Assembly: GCA_028551475.1 (NCBI GenBank)
Contig: CM052358.1
Coordinates: forward strand, 5,954,501-6,018,500
Direction of reading: 5' to 3'
Source of the DNA: Casuarina equisetifolia
Lineage: Eukaryota; Streptophyta; Magnoliopsida; Fagales; Casuarinaceae
Length of the DNA stretch: 64,000 bases
Of the stretch, positions 1 through 13,800 are shown piece by piece. Both the position numbers and the translations under genes were made by a program. Positions within the stretch are counted from its first letter, which is position 1; each line of letters begins with the position of its first letter. The notes under the pieces were generated by a model that saw only the letters and a list, made by a program, of their open reading frames with translations, had not been told where the DNA came from and ran no database searches.

Positions 1-3000
1 CATAACTTGATGTTGTAGAATAATTACAAATATATCAAAACCGGCTACTTTAAAATATCATTACTTGACATAAAAATTTACACAATATTATTTTATATAT
101 CTTAATCGTACAATATATAAGGTTTAGGACTTAAAAATTTATTACTGCTCCTGCTCCACTTAAGAGGTCGGATACTAGACCCTTCTCCATGTGGCATGTG
201 TATGAATCATTGTAAACTAAATATAAATTGAAAAGTACACGGAGGGCTTGCTCAAGGATATTCCGAACCCCAAGAGCTTAAGGAGATTTCAACCTAGTTC
301 CTTCCAAATCATAACTTACTACCTTAACTATATGAGTCTTCATGCTATCCGGCAATACGATTTCGCAAATAATTTTCTCCTACAAAAGATGTGTTCGTTG
401 TAACTGGAGCCCATAAATCTGTCCAGGGTGTTTCATATAAGCTACACTCGGTTTTGAGAGAATGAGGCCTGGCAACTGTTGTTGGACGTTGCCCAACCTG
501 ATCCATGGGAAAGCAAAGGGCATGATTTGAGTTATATTCAGCGCTAACCCTCAAGAGCTTATCAACTATTAATCAACTAGTTTTGGTTACGAGAGATTTT
601 ATTTTCCTTTTTTCTAGGATCCAATGCTTGAGACAAAGATACATACACTTTTATTGAGCATATTGCCTATTAGAGGTGTTCCTCTTTTCATTTTATTTGA
701 ACTTGGAAGGGGAAGGCTTACCGCTAAACATGTTTTACATCGGAAAACAGTAACATGTTTTATATTTTTCCAAGCTATCAACAAAATAGACAAAACTTTT
801 ACACTCATTGAAAACTCAAGGCACTTTTTTTTTCCTAGACTGATAAAAATGTGGAGAGAGATTCAACGAGTGTTCTTTCCGTTAGCACAAATTTTTTTTG
901 TATAATAGAGTTCTTCAGTGAACCTTTTTGGGGAAGGTCTTTTGTTTATTTTATATGTTTTGGGGAATCCTACATAGCTTGAATTTCTTACCTCGGTTCT
1001 TCCAAGAACCAGTTCTTTCCTTTCATGTCATTTAGCTTAGAAGATAATGGATCGGAGAAAATCTGCAGTTCCACCACAGACAAGCCAAAAGCGTTCCCGT
1101 CCCGTCCAACAATGACCAGTCTCTTGGAGCCCATTCAAAATCTGATGTCGTTAGCGTTCAACAACCGGATCAGAGCATGACAGATGATGAAATCGAATGA
1201 TCGTTACGTCTTAACGTTTCGAAAAAAGGATACTCATTGTTTCAATGTTTGACCTTTCTGTGGTCGTACTTTTCAATGCGTCTGATTATACTATCCTCCT
1301 CCTTCCCACTTAAAATATGAAAGAATATAAAACTCCTGTTCATTACACTTCTTTTCCTCCCATTTTTCCTTACCAAACACAAAGTTGAATCCACTTTCGT
1401 CAAAGGAGGCACACCAGAATGGAGTACGCAGGAAAGGTTACGCAGTCAGCCAGTCATAAACTTTCACATGGATCAGAAACCTTACCCGCCCCAAACCCAA
1501 CCGCTTTCACCTTGTTTCGGAGTTACCAGACCTCACCAACCAGATCATGTTTCATCGAAGATAGAGAACGAAAACTGTTATGGGACAGCAATTTTTTAGT
1601 GAAAACACAAGGCGAGCCACTGGCCTTGAAAGCGTGCGGTGTCGATGAAGTGACTGATTGATTTGTCTGGTTCCCTTCCCTCTCAGCTCAGCTCAGCTTA
1701 CGAACCTTCGTCGACGTCGCCAGCACATCAAACTACAGTGGCTCCCCACCACCGGGGCTACCTAGCGAAGAAGACCAAACACTCTCCCCGAGCTGGATTG
1801 GTGCGTGTTACGTGAGCGGGCCTGCGGAGCCATCAAAGCCGCCCCGTCAATGGGGACCACCTTAGAATAGTCCCAACAAAAATCCAAACTGGTCGCAAAG
1901 GTCGAGGCTGATGAGGACACGTTTCGACCGCCCTTGGATAGCGCGAATCTTGAAAATGATACTTTTGGCCCAAAATACGCCACTTGTGACGTCACTTAGA
2001 CAGCCAGGCTTTTCTCGCCTCGCTCTGTGCCATCGAATCTCGGTTGGGACTCCTTTGACTTTTGTGTTCTGTCTTTTAGTGTCAAAGGGTAGCCCCTTCT
2101 TTTCCTTTATTTTTCAGTATCGCCCACAACTTTTCTTCTATCTCCTCTTTTACTGGACTTGCTTACTGGTTATTACTTCTATAACCAATTATAACATAGG
2201 TATTAAAAATTGAAGGGCCCAACTAAAAATATAAAACTGTGTAATAGTGAGTTATTAGTAGAAGTTTATAAAGTTAGACTCTCATGTCGCCTTACCCAAT
2301 ATAAAACTGGATATTTTAATCCTCCAACAATAAGAATGAAACCCATCTTAACAGAGGGAGGAAGGAAACTACACTACCCAAAATGCCATAATATTTTCTT
2401 AAACTTAAGAAAACATGTTTTGGTTTTGGAATGGGATAGCTTCTTAGTCTCATGCTGCCTAGGAAATGACTTGAAGTGAATAAGAAAGATATAATAAAAA
2501 ACCAAGAGGGTATGAATGCAAATGGGAAAGTTAATTATCTAAAGTCGCTTCACATGCTGATTAGTACTTTTGGATCATTTAAATATGTGATTGCAACCCG
2601 CAAAAATTTTCCAGCTTAGTTTGCCAACCGTTGAGAAATTGAAAACTACACAAGTGCTGCCTGAGAGTCAATGCGAGTGACGACACGCGTCTTTTTTGTT
2701 CTCTAGTTGTATATAATAATTTGATTATTTCATCTGCTCGTCGATGATGTCTATTATATTGATGGGGATAGGAAAGGCATTTGTGTTTCTTTAATTGAAG
2801 ATTCCTCGAGCAAGAAACGAGACAGAGAAAAACGCTGGCAAACCCTCAAATTTTTCAATAAAGAAACGGTGTCCTTTTTCTGTTTAATGTCAAACAAATA
2901 ATTTGTTCTGTACCATCTTAGAGGAGATTCAGCTTTAGTTTTCATCTTAAATGTCTATCTACAGCATCCGCTTCTTGGCACGCGCAATAATCCAAGCAAC

Positions 3001-6000
3001 CAAGGGTGTACAACGCATTTTTCAACACTCAAATGCAATGTTGTTCTGCTTGGAAGAGTTGTAGCAAGGCATTGAAGAAAATATTAAGAAAAAATAAACG
3101 TTTGTAATACTTTTCAACAACCCACATCGCCAAATACTCATTGGACTAAATCATTCTTACCTGCATTAATTATGAAGCATTCGTTATGAATCTACAGGAT
3201 CGAGCTGCTTAGTTGAATTGAAGTCTTGTGTAATTCTTGCGAGTGGTAAAGTTCACTCACTCAGAGGTAATAGTTGATCACCTAACTTCTTGAACCTTTG
3301 CTTCTTTTGTCTGTTTCTTACCCTTCTCTGTCCTTCATGCAAAAGGCCAACATGTCTCGTCATGCGTCGTCTATTATAGTGTAAGGGATTTCAGTCACAA
3401 ATTGTTAGTAATTAAAATATATAAATCTACAGATAGATAAAGTGCGCATGTCGTAAGTGTTGTACACTAAATGCCAAAATCATATATAAGTGAGATAGCA
3501 TTTGGAAATAATAGTATTAATAAAGAACACATATCAAAAGCCATAGGAGAAACGCATGAGCAATGTAGTTTAATAGAATGGCAGTACTTCGTATCAATTT
3601 CATTGTATCCTACTAGTCATGGATGAAACCACTACGGTTTATGGCAGCTACAATTGTACGAAGGGAAGAGATTACTTAAGATTTTATGGATATCTCCGTT
3701 AAGTTTGAAAAGTAAATAAGATGCATTGTATGGTTGTCACGTGAAAGGGGAAAAGGAAATAGGTAATTTTCTTTTCTACCATGTTTCAAAGTAAATATAT
3801 ATGCTGGAAATGGTCACTAACAATCTTTGCCCATTATTATATTCATCTCTTCCACGTTTGTTGTTTTTAGTTTTTAAGACAAATCCATATTCATTCAATA
3901 CTCTTTCTTGTAAATCATAACTAGACGTGGCTACCCTTTGTGCGCGTGTGTGGCACATTGTAATTAGAGATTTGATGTTTGTGCCAATTGAAAAGGCGTG
4001 CTTGAATAATTTAAAAACAATATGAATGAAAAGGAAAAAAGAATGGATACATAGCCAAAAAGCCAAGACAACTTTCATCCCACATTATCTTTGCTAGATA
4101 ATAGATGCTATTTTCAAAAATATATGTCGTGTAATTATTTGTTGATTTTTAATTTAAAGTATATTTTATTAAGTAAAAATTAAAAGGAGACTACATAATT
4201 TAAAATATCGAGAATCACCCCCCTTCTATAGGAGATGAGTTATTAGTTATCTCTTCTTTTTGTTCATGCCCATCATTCCTTTGCATAGAGGAAAAATTAC
4301 CACGATTATTTTCTCATAAAGAGTGGTGAAATTTAGGCTCGAATTCTCTGTGGAGGTTGCACCCAACTTTTGCCATTTCTCCTTATAAAGGAAGTGGTCT
4401 CCAGCCATAACAGATAGTTAGAATGCCTTAATCCACAGCATTTTTGAATAACGAAATTAGCATTAATTGGCGTAGAGAAGGTACGTACGGCAAAGATGGG
4501 AACTTGCTTAGCAAATGGGAGAGGAATCAATGCATACATTTAATTCATATATGGTCTATCATCTAAGACGGTGGCCGATTTATGGAGAAGTGCCCTCAAA
4601 AATAAAAATATTCACAAATTATATCGGACATCATAATTATTGATGTTACGTTAGATTCGGCAAAATAAAATGTCAGAAAAACTGTCAGTGTACTTGACTG
4701 GTTCTGAGGAGGGGTTCTTCCCTTTAAATTATTTATACGCATGCACTGTTTCAAAATTCAGAACCTTGGAAATCTTATTCGGAATCTAAAGGTTGCAATC
4801 ACAAGTTATGACCCAAGAAAATCCAAGACAACACTTGTAACGTTCTTCTTTTCTCCAATTTGTCCGGTAACCTTTTCTTTTCCCCCACTTCATGATAAAA
4901 AATTAATTCGTTTGCGCCTAAAACATTGACCTATAAAATATTGGTTTTCAGCTTTTCCATACGAATGGACATGCTGTCTATAGATGTGAGAGTTTAACCT
5001 TGTAAAGTTCGGTCTTGTGATACTCATTTAAAATTTGATAAAGTTAGTCCCTATCATGTCCCGACACGGGAAATTATTATATAGACGTATTATGATTTTG
5101 TGAATATTTTTTCTTATTACTTGAGATAAAGATAACTGTTTTCATATAATAACTATGATCAAGTCGCAGAGGATATGAGTGTTTGAAAACTCTTAAACAC
5201 TTATGGTCAACTCATATTATTTTGTTTATTTATTTCATCAAAGCGTGTACCGTTTTGTCGAGATCATAAATTGTTAGATGTAGTGAGTATTTTGTTGAAA
5301 AATTAAGCAAATAAAAAGCTCTTATTGTTAAAATTCTCTCACTTCTTTCTAGTTATATTCGAGTCTTCTATTGACAATTCTTCAATTATTTTACGAATTC
5401 CATGTTAATTAATTCCTCTGTTTATAGAATTTCCTCGAGACAAAAAATAAAAGCTTGCGTTCTACAACTTTGGAGTTGCCAAGCTTTTGGTACTTTCTTC
5501 TTTGGTAAAATCATGTGAAGGAAGTTTTCCTCATAGTTTTCCGTGTGGCTTAACTCTTTTCTTTTATTATGATTATTTTTACTGTTATACAGTCTTATCT
5601 GTATGGCCTAACATCAGTAACACTCTCTAGTTTAGAAATATTTCACAAAATCAAAGACCACGGTTCATTTTGGTATTCTTCGACGCCTGGACTTGTGAAG
5701 TAAGCACGCTAAGCACACGCACGAGTAACTAACGACGAACTGCATGATTCAATTCTGGAACATAATAGAACAGAATGACCTCGAAAGTTAAATTCGGAGT
5801 CATAGTGGGTAACATCTCTGAGACGGTCTCAATGTTTTCAACAGATTGCTACTTCATACGTCGCAAGTCGCACTATTTTCGAGCAGCAAGAAGAACAATG
5901 GAATTTTAAAGTAAGACCACGCTGGATGTCATCAAGTGGAGCCATGCAATGAGGAGATCTTTGCAAGTAGAATACATGTTCTGCATCACATAAATTAAAT

Positions 6001-9000
6001 CCCTTGCGTTTTCTGAAAGGGGAAAGACGAAAGAAAAAAAGAGTGACATCTTCCGAGCGGCATCGGTAGCCGTTGACGACAACCGCCCAAAAGAAGTATG
6101 CGTGGGTGATGAATATCATTAATGAGAAGTTTATACCTTCTTTCTGGCCAAGAATTAGGTACCCTAAGAGTAGTTTAGGAAAACTAGCAAAAGAAAAGGT
6201 ATAAATGGCATACCGTATCGTAGAGGGTGTATCTAAATATATCTTGGGTCAACGGGAAAGGGTTAGTGAAGTATTGGTACGGTTGTAGGTAAGACTGCAT
6301 GTGTTTTAGATGGCACAAGAGAATAAGAATATCACGCTTCACGCAACATATCTCGGATCCAGTGACATTGCGTGACAATGATGTTGCTCAGTCCCATGAT
6401 CATCGCCGAAGCCGCCCACCACAGACACTACATCTTCAGTCACGGACTCCATACCAGATTTGCCTTAATTATCTTCAAGGAAAAGGATGACAAAAGATAG
6501 GCCATTAATGAAGACCCTACATCAGTACCTGTCGTCCCAGATGTATAGTTTCTGGATTGTACCTGAGCATGCTAGTCTTGCTCATCATTACCACAGCATT
6601 TCTATTACACTAGGTTTTAAATACTTGTTCCATGAGCTTGTCAGTTACCTTTACATCCCAACCAAAGAGGGTAATTTCCTATACGCGGATGAGCTTATGG
6701 ACAGTTGATCGCATTTCCTTGCTTGAATTTCTGGGATAAGAGATTTGATGACTACAAACGATGTGCGTGGCTGTCGGCATGCACAATCATGTTGGTAGGT
6801 ACCCAGAGAAGGTCATTAACAAAATTAAAATGGAACCTTATCATGTTGATTATACAATGCCATTATATCTCGACATATAATAATGATTTAATGTCAGACG
6901 TAGAACCTTCTGGTATAGCTAGAACATCACTCATTAATTTTATGGGGCGGCACCTAATTCTTCTTGGATCTTATTTTCCATCCCTTAACATGGAACGACG
7001 CTCTTCCTCTGCAATGTGAATCGCGCGGTTTGTGGCATCGAGCTGGTGTGTGTACGTGGAAAAAGACTGAACACATGGTACAATGGTCTAGAACGGTAGG
7101 GGAGTCAAACCAAGTAGTTGGGACGAGGGCTAGGATCTACCCTACACTGTCATGGTGTTATGTTGAAAATACTAAGAAGGGAGAAGTCACAAGCAAGCGG
7201 AGTGATGAAACTTTAGCCATTGTGCCTTCGAAGTCTTTGTTTAATTAAGATTTGTAATACTGTCTTCAACTGAATGCCTAAACGGTAACATCTGAGGCTT
7301 CTACCCAATTTCAACGAAGTAGACTAGTAGGATTACATGGGTGTTTTCCCAGAAAGGAGACTATTCTAAAGCGTTTTGGGCGCTAGAGTTTTGAGAAATC
7401 AAGCCAAGCAGCCGGCAGGACGAAGCTACGTTCCTTTCTACAGGGGCCTTTTTAAGAATTGTTAATTGTAGTTTCCACGAAGTCATGTTTGGAACTTGGT
7501 GACATCCCGCATGCAAAAGCCCCATCCGGTGACCAAAGTCCGCTGGGCAGCTGAAGGTTGTGGATGAGTTCCGCTGGTATAGAAAAAGAAAGAAAGAAAA
7601 AGCCCGAGAAACTAGAAGCATAGGTTTGCGGTTTCCCTGCACGTCACGGAATCAGCATCTTCCATACCTTACGGGCTGCTTAATGACTTGTGAACTCAGA
7701 AACCTGAGAAAGAAGAACGCTACCTTTGATCAATTCGTAGTCTTTGACATTGCTATAATTTCCGAAACTTCAAAAGAGGGTAGAAACTAGTCTCGACATG
7801 TTCGTACATAAGAGGGTAGAGTGCCAAAAGACAAAAGGCCAGCTCAGAATGTTGACCATAAATTGGGAACATTCTGCTTTTAGATGCGCACTTTACGTCC
7901 TTATGAAACAAGTAATAGGCCCTGGCAGAAAAAAGAAGCCATGGGATGGCTCTTTTTTTCTTTCATTTATTTATCTTTTGCTAGGTAAGTTATAGGATCA
8001 TGAAAACCCTAGAAAGCTCGATTTTCTGGCCTATAAAATCCAGTAGGTTCTCTTCATTTGCGTCTTGGACCTGTATCTTATGTGTCACAGATCAACAGAA
8101 AGGCCGCCAGAGGGGAAAAGGTAAATGCACCAGGACCATGTATGAAATTTGCTTGCCCATTTCTACTTGCTGTCAGCAATTCCAAAATTCGCGTTGATTA
8201 ATCAGTCCCAAACACCTGATCAGGTTCATTTGGGGTGAGGAAGCTGATTGATGTGGGCATAGACGTTATGATTTTCACCGCCTGCTATGTGTATCTTTTG
8301 CGTACGAGAGAATCAGCCCATTCGAGTAATGGTACTTTGGTCCGTCTGTCAGAGAGTTGCTGGACATTTGAAGGAGCTCAGATGATTGCAGCTAGATTAT
8401 AAGTTTGTCTAGATCAACACCATTATTATCAGAGTACATCAATAAGTTTGGACCGCAACCCATATCATTTTCTACACTGAAGCGACTCAAATGTCAACAC
8501 TTGCGTAAGTTTCACCAGTAAATGAACAGGGGTTTCTGTTTCAGCGGTGGACCCACTAATAATGATGAATTTGTACTTATCAATGTGTCCATCATTTCGA
8601 CATGAGAAGCCCCAGTTCTGTATTTAGAGTAGCACGAGAGCACTAATAATTTTGTGCAAGTTTTACTCGCTGCATCAATTTGAACAAACTTGCAACTAGA
8701 GCGATCCATTTTTATAATCATCCTCAGCCAAATATGATGATGCTTAATAGTTTTTATCCTATGGAAACGCAAAAGATACCGAGGTGAGAAATCGTCTTAG
8801 GTTCTTAATTTTGAGCACTTATATATGAAGTTCGCACACTTTTCTTTTCTTATTTTCCAAGTACCACATATTTTTTAAGTAGTCAATACACCACTTCTTC
8901 TGATTATTTTAACGGCAGTAATTATCAAGCTGGAGCCACTAATTTGTTTTTATCCGGTACCATGCTTGGTCAGTGTGTTTGGAAAAGGTCGCAATATGAT

Positions 9001-9240
9001 TTCTGTAGCTATCAATTCAGTTAACTGTTGTGTTCCCACAATACAATGACTTTGGATGCCTTGAGAGAGGAAGAAACCGAGTAGGGTTCCTATGAGGTAA
9101 CCACATTTTAGATGGAAAGTTCTATTAGCTTAGCTAATTAACAGATGAGTTAGAAACTGATTGCAACGTTATCTAACGCTTTGACTTATGTATCTTTGAA
9201 TTTGTGAATATTTTAATGCTGTCCTCTCCAAAACCAGGAC
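1..9240. other. Intergenic DNA without a supportable gene
   Basis: I found no reading frame here with a recognisable domain, credible splice structure or sustained coding character. Open frames are under about 105 codons and overlap on both strands. The most ORF-dense part, about 6.3-7.3 kb, has short frames on the plus strand that do not join into a family I know. Small sequence features include a short CTCAG tandem around 1685-1699 and many A/T runs. A decayed transposon or distant regulatory DNA for the downstream MYB gene are both possible, but nothing visible decides this. Confidence 0.6.
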
Positions 9241-9393
9241 CCTTATTAATTATACAGCACAAGCACTCATCCAAACCTAAGTTCTTTCAGTCAGTGAAAC
9301 CTTTGGTTCTGAAAGGCTAGCGGATAACCAAGAGATTAAAAGCTTCTCAAAGAGAGACAGAAGCAACGAATACAGAAACACAAACACACGCCC

Positions 9394-9415
9394 AGAGAGA
9401 GAGAGGGAGAGAGAG
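9394..9415 (+). repeat. GA-rich microsatellite in the MYB 5' leader
   Basis: A purine run of mainly GA dinucleotides abuts the MYB start codon. GA/CT runs are common in plant core promoters and 5' UTRs and may affect transcription, but their role here is an inference. Confidence 0.6.
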
Positions 9416-10850
9416 ATGGGGAGGGCTCCTTGTTGTGACAAGGCGAATGTCAAGAAGGGGCCATGGTCTCCGGAAGAAGACACAAAGCTCAAGGACTACA
9501 TCGAGAAGTATGGAACTGGAGGGAATTGGATTGCACTCCCGCAGAAAGCAGGTAAGATTGACCTCAACGATGATGGACCCATTTTCATCACGATGTTTGA
9601 GTTCGAGTTCGATCTCTCTCTCTCTCTCTATCTCACACACATCTTTTGCTTGTTTCTCCTTTGTTCGGCTTTGGTCCTGGATCAGGTCTGAAGAGATGTG
9701 GGAAAAGTTGCAGATTGAGATGGCTTAACTATCTGAGGCCGAACATTAAACACGGAGAGTTTTCTGACGAGGAAGACAGAATAATCTGCACCCTATTTGC
9801 AAGCATTGGAAGCAGGTACTCCACCTTCCTGGTACTACGAAATTTTTCTTTTTTTGACCAACAACTTCATCCGGAAAATTGCCCAAATTGTCTTCGATGT
9901 CATTTTTATCACTTTTCCCCTTGATTTTCCACTGTTGTGATGAGACCTATCCGATATAGGTAAACAGAGAAAAGAGAAACATTTATTTTTCTCCATTCCT
10001 ACCATGAATACTTGCATCTATCAAGACTCTGATATTTTCTGGATAATACTCCTGCATGCAAGACAAGTTTAGATCCAACAACACACCCCACTTACAACTG
10101 TTAAGAAAAGGTTGGAGTTTTCCTTTTATGTGATTTTGTGTTAACAATTGCAGGTGGTCAATTATAGCTGCTCAGTTGCCGGGCAGGACCGATAATGATA
10201 TCAAAAACTACTGGAACACGAAGCTCAAGAAGAAGCTGATGGGGATGCTTCCTCCATCTCAGAGAAAACCTCCTGCATTTGGACCCTCTCACCAAACCCC
10301 ACCATTTCAATCTCAACCACTATCATCTTCACCGTACAAAGAATGGACCTCTTACTATACTCCAACAACTAAATCTTTTTCAGGCCTTGAACCCGCTTCA
10401 GTCCCGTTGAGTTTTTCTAACGCCTCCACTTCATTGGCCACCACTTCTCTTTTCCAAACCCAGGAGAGCTGGATGAACTCCATGCAGCAGTATTATCCCA
10501 CGAAAGAGAACTTGCTCATGTTTGGAAGCGAAGGAAGCTTCAGTTCATCTGATGGGAGTACTCAGATCAGCTACGGTAGAGAGGTCAAGCAAGAGGAGAT
10601 GGGTTTTCAGACCTATATCTCCAATGGGTTAGAAGATACCCACAAGTTTCTACTTAATTACGGCTGCAACGGAGGTCAAAATGTGAACCAGTTGGCTGAG
10701 AAGCCTAGCGCTTGTTTTGGAGAAATCCCATTAGACTATGCTGTCGAGGATGTTAAGCAACCAATTAACAGTAGTAATAATAGTGGCGCTAACAACTTGT
10801 TCAATATTGATGACAACAAGACACAAGAGAAGGTCATCTACTTCTACTGA
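9416..10850 (+). CDS. R2R3-MYB transcription factor, RAX/Blind-like (subgroup 14)
   Basis: This is a nuclear DNA-binding regulator of 320 residues. Exons are 9416-9551, 9686-9815 and 10154-10850, with phases that join exactly at G46 and R89, the usual R2R3-MYB intron positions. The R2 repeat carries Trp17, Trp38 and Trp58. R3 has Phe71 in place of the first Trp, then Trp90 and Trp109. The start [17 protein letters not shown] and the R3 segment [20 protein letters not shown] are typical of the RAX1-3/MYB36 group. The C-terminus, ending [12 protein letters not shown], resembles the conserved tail of RAX proteins. Relatives control axillary meristem initiation or root barrier formation. The bHLH-binding signature of other MYBs is absent from R3. 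The 5' leader holds a GA-rich run just before the ATG, and a weak TATA-like AT block lies near 9243-9254. Which RAX/MYB36-clade member this is cannot be settled without a tree. Confidence 0.95.
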
Positions 10851-13800
10851 AGCGCTGATGTCTGACTGTAAGTAAAATCAGAAAGATTTGATGGGGCAAG
10901 GTGATGGTGGTAGGGGAGATTCAGAAAAGACTCACAGTATCTGGGGCTTTGTGTTTTGATGAAATGAAACATTTCTTATTTTGACGGTACATGGTAAAGC
11001 TTCTTTTTATTTTGTGCATTGCTTTTTGGGATGTGATGATATGATGTTATATTGTCGTACGGCCCTGCCTGACACTCACTGCAACCTCCAATCGGAAATA
11101 AATGTTTATGAAATCTAGAGAGAGGGTTGTGTCCTTCAAGAACCAGAATCTACGGTCAACATAATCCAATCTTTCACTGTTTACTTTCTTTTCTTTTTTA
11201 CTGAATTTTGAAAAGCATAATTGGCTGAGACATGCCTGAAAACTCAATAGCAACCCCTAAAGTTGTGTGTCCAATGCCTGCGCTGTGAAAGGTTAAAACC
11301 CACCCTTGGCAAAGTCGCTCTGCTTGCCAGGAATATAAAAAACCCAGAATCTTTTCTATGAACTGTGCAGCGGGGAGAAAAAGAATACCAAGTAGGCCAG
11401 AAATTAAATATAAAACTTGCTCGATGCTGATTTTCCGGTCTTTCTGTGGCTGAGTTTTTTTTTTTTCTTTGTCAAGTAAGAGGCTTAAACTTTAAAAAGG
11501 ACTTATTAAAGTCATAATCCAGGTCTTTCTAATCCCCTCAAATAATTGGTAAGTTAGTTTCAAAATCCATCGCACTCATGTCTTTTTTTGATTAATTTTT
11601 CTTCTAGTCAAGACTTTATTCTTAGATAGAAAAAAAGCAATTGTGTACTCCCTGTCGAGGAGGAGTAGTATATTCGAATATTGGCCAATAATAGGGCTAA
11701 ACCTACTTACTGGTTAAGATTCATAAAGAAAGTATAAATAATGGGTCATGACGGCAGTGTCCTCAACCCCTGTAGAACTGTCATTTACGTTGGCAGGAAG
11801 GTGCAAGCTCACCAGACTTTTGATACGTGCATTAGAGCCAATAGCAGATTGAACACCATAGAATAGACAGAAAACAACAATTGCTCCAGGTAGTGAATAA
11901 ATGCTAAGCCTCCTTTATCAAGCCTTGCTTCTCAGGACAAACTCAACAAGCCATAATTTTCGCTGTCTCTATGTGTATGTGATAAGGGTGAAGTTAATGA
12001 CATGCATTGAAACCATTAAAATTAGTGGAGGTCGTGAGAGGGATTCATGGATTCAGCTCTACATCTCAGATTTGCATGAATCTGGGGAACAACCAGTTTT
12101 CTCTTTCATTGTTTGGCTCGTGACAGTTAATTTCAGTCGGAGTTATCCTGAATCCTATGTGATAAGGACGCTGCTACGTTGAATGACGTTTGATTGCAGG
12201 TTATGTGATCCTACTTTTTGGTTGGAAATGAGAATCCGTGATAGCCTGACTGTAGGCTATGCTTCTGATCTCAGTAAATTTCTTTTTAACTCGAGGCTTT
12301 GGTTGCAAACATTGATGAAGACGGCAGAAACAAAAACAAAAAAGAAGATTGAGCAAATTTATGGCAACCGAGTGACAGGGAATCCCCATCGGGAAGCAGT
12401 CTGACTACGAAGGGCTCCAAAAATACATGATGTACAAGATCTCAGTCAGGGTATGGCACTTTTTGGCTGTTGTCTGTCTGGTAAAGACGTGGATTAAATA
12501 TTGCAGCGTAATTTTCAACAGAAAAAGGTTTTATCATTGAGAAACTGACGTCAAAAATGTGTAATCCTTACGGGTTATTAGTTACAAATCTACATCTCCA
12601 TGAATTTAGATTAAAATAAGCCGGTTGCCAGCTAAATCATATTTCTTTAGTCTTCTCCTGGTTGGGTACTCTATTTTAAATACTGGGGAAAGCTTTTTCT
12701 AGGAATGTCTTTTCTGGTGAAGTGCAAAGGTCAAAAGTGTGCAACCTACTGACTGTCTGACACTTCAAATATTTTAAGTTAAAACTTTTGAATAGTCCGT
12801 TATCGTGAAATATAAGGATCTAGATGATGATCTGTAGTCTGAAAAAAACATAAAACAATTGCATAAAAAAAGAAGAGGAGGATTAACCTTTCCATCAGAG
12901 CCTATACCTATCTCCACATATAGGAGGACTTCTTTGGATCTGAGCCATCTGATTTATGGACTTTCATTGACCTTTGTTTTCTACCTCTAGTTGCTTGTTA
13001 TTGACCTCGAGGTTGTTTGAACAGTACCATTAAAATAGTTCGCTTCAGGCAAAATGGCTTGCCAAACTAGCGATACTTTTTCTTTGAAAGGGATTTCATA
13101 GACTAGGATGGTTCACAGCAAACATAGGCGAAGATTTCAAGGATGGTGGATCGGATCATCTTATGAAATTCGGTTTTAGTATCAAAATTGTTGAGAGAAT
13201 TAATAGTGTCACAAGGCCTCCTAGCTTGGTTACAATGTCCATTGCTGTTCAGAGATTCAAATTTAAATACAACTACTAAGATCCCTCAAAATTCAAAATC
13301 AACAGAGTGCCTGATCCTGATCCTCGTTGTATTCAATCTCAACCTACTACACAAAAAAAGTTGACTTCGGGTGTGTCCTCAATCATTTTGCTACAGAGAA
13401 CCATGATTAATTTTAGAGGTCAAGCCATTAAGTTTGTCCAGCGAAATTTAAAGAATGATGCTGAAAAAAGCTTTATGGTCTTAAGATAACACAATTTCCC
13501 AACGTTTGAAGTGGCGGTCCTTCAGAAATAGTGAAAAAGGAGAACCAGTAGCTCCCTAGTTTCCCAGTGCCGATCACAGTTCTTTCTCGCCCAAAACTTA
13601 TAGCATTTGGTAACTGAGCCTTATTATTAGATTCATCATCGTCTTTCCACATTATCGCTCAAAAAGAAAAAGAAGAAGTTCAATTTGTCTGAAAGTAGCC
13701 AAGACAAGCTAAGGTAGACCAGAAAAGGCGTAGTTCTTTCCAGTTTCCAGCTAAAACATTCATAATAGTCCCAAAAAATAGTCTTCAATCAAAAAGGGAG

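Noticed and set aside
6290..7250. Cluster of plus-strand frames as a degraded gene
   Set aside because: Joined frames give no recognisable domain, splice borders are not convincing, and both strands are similarly open.
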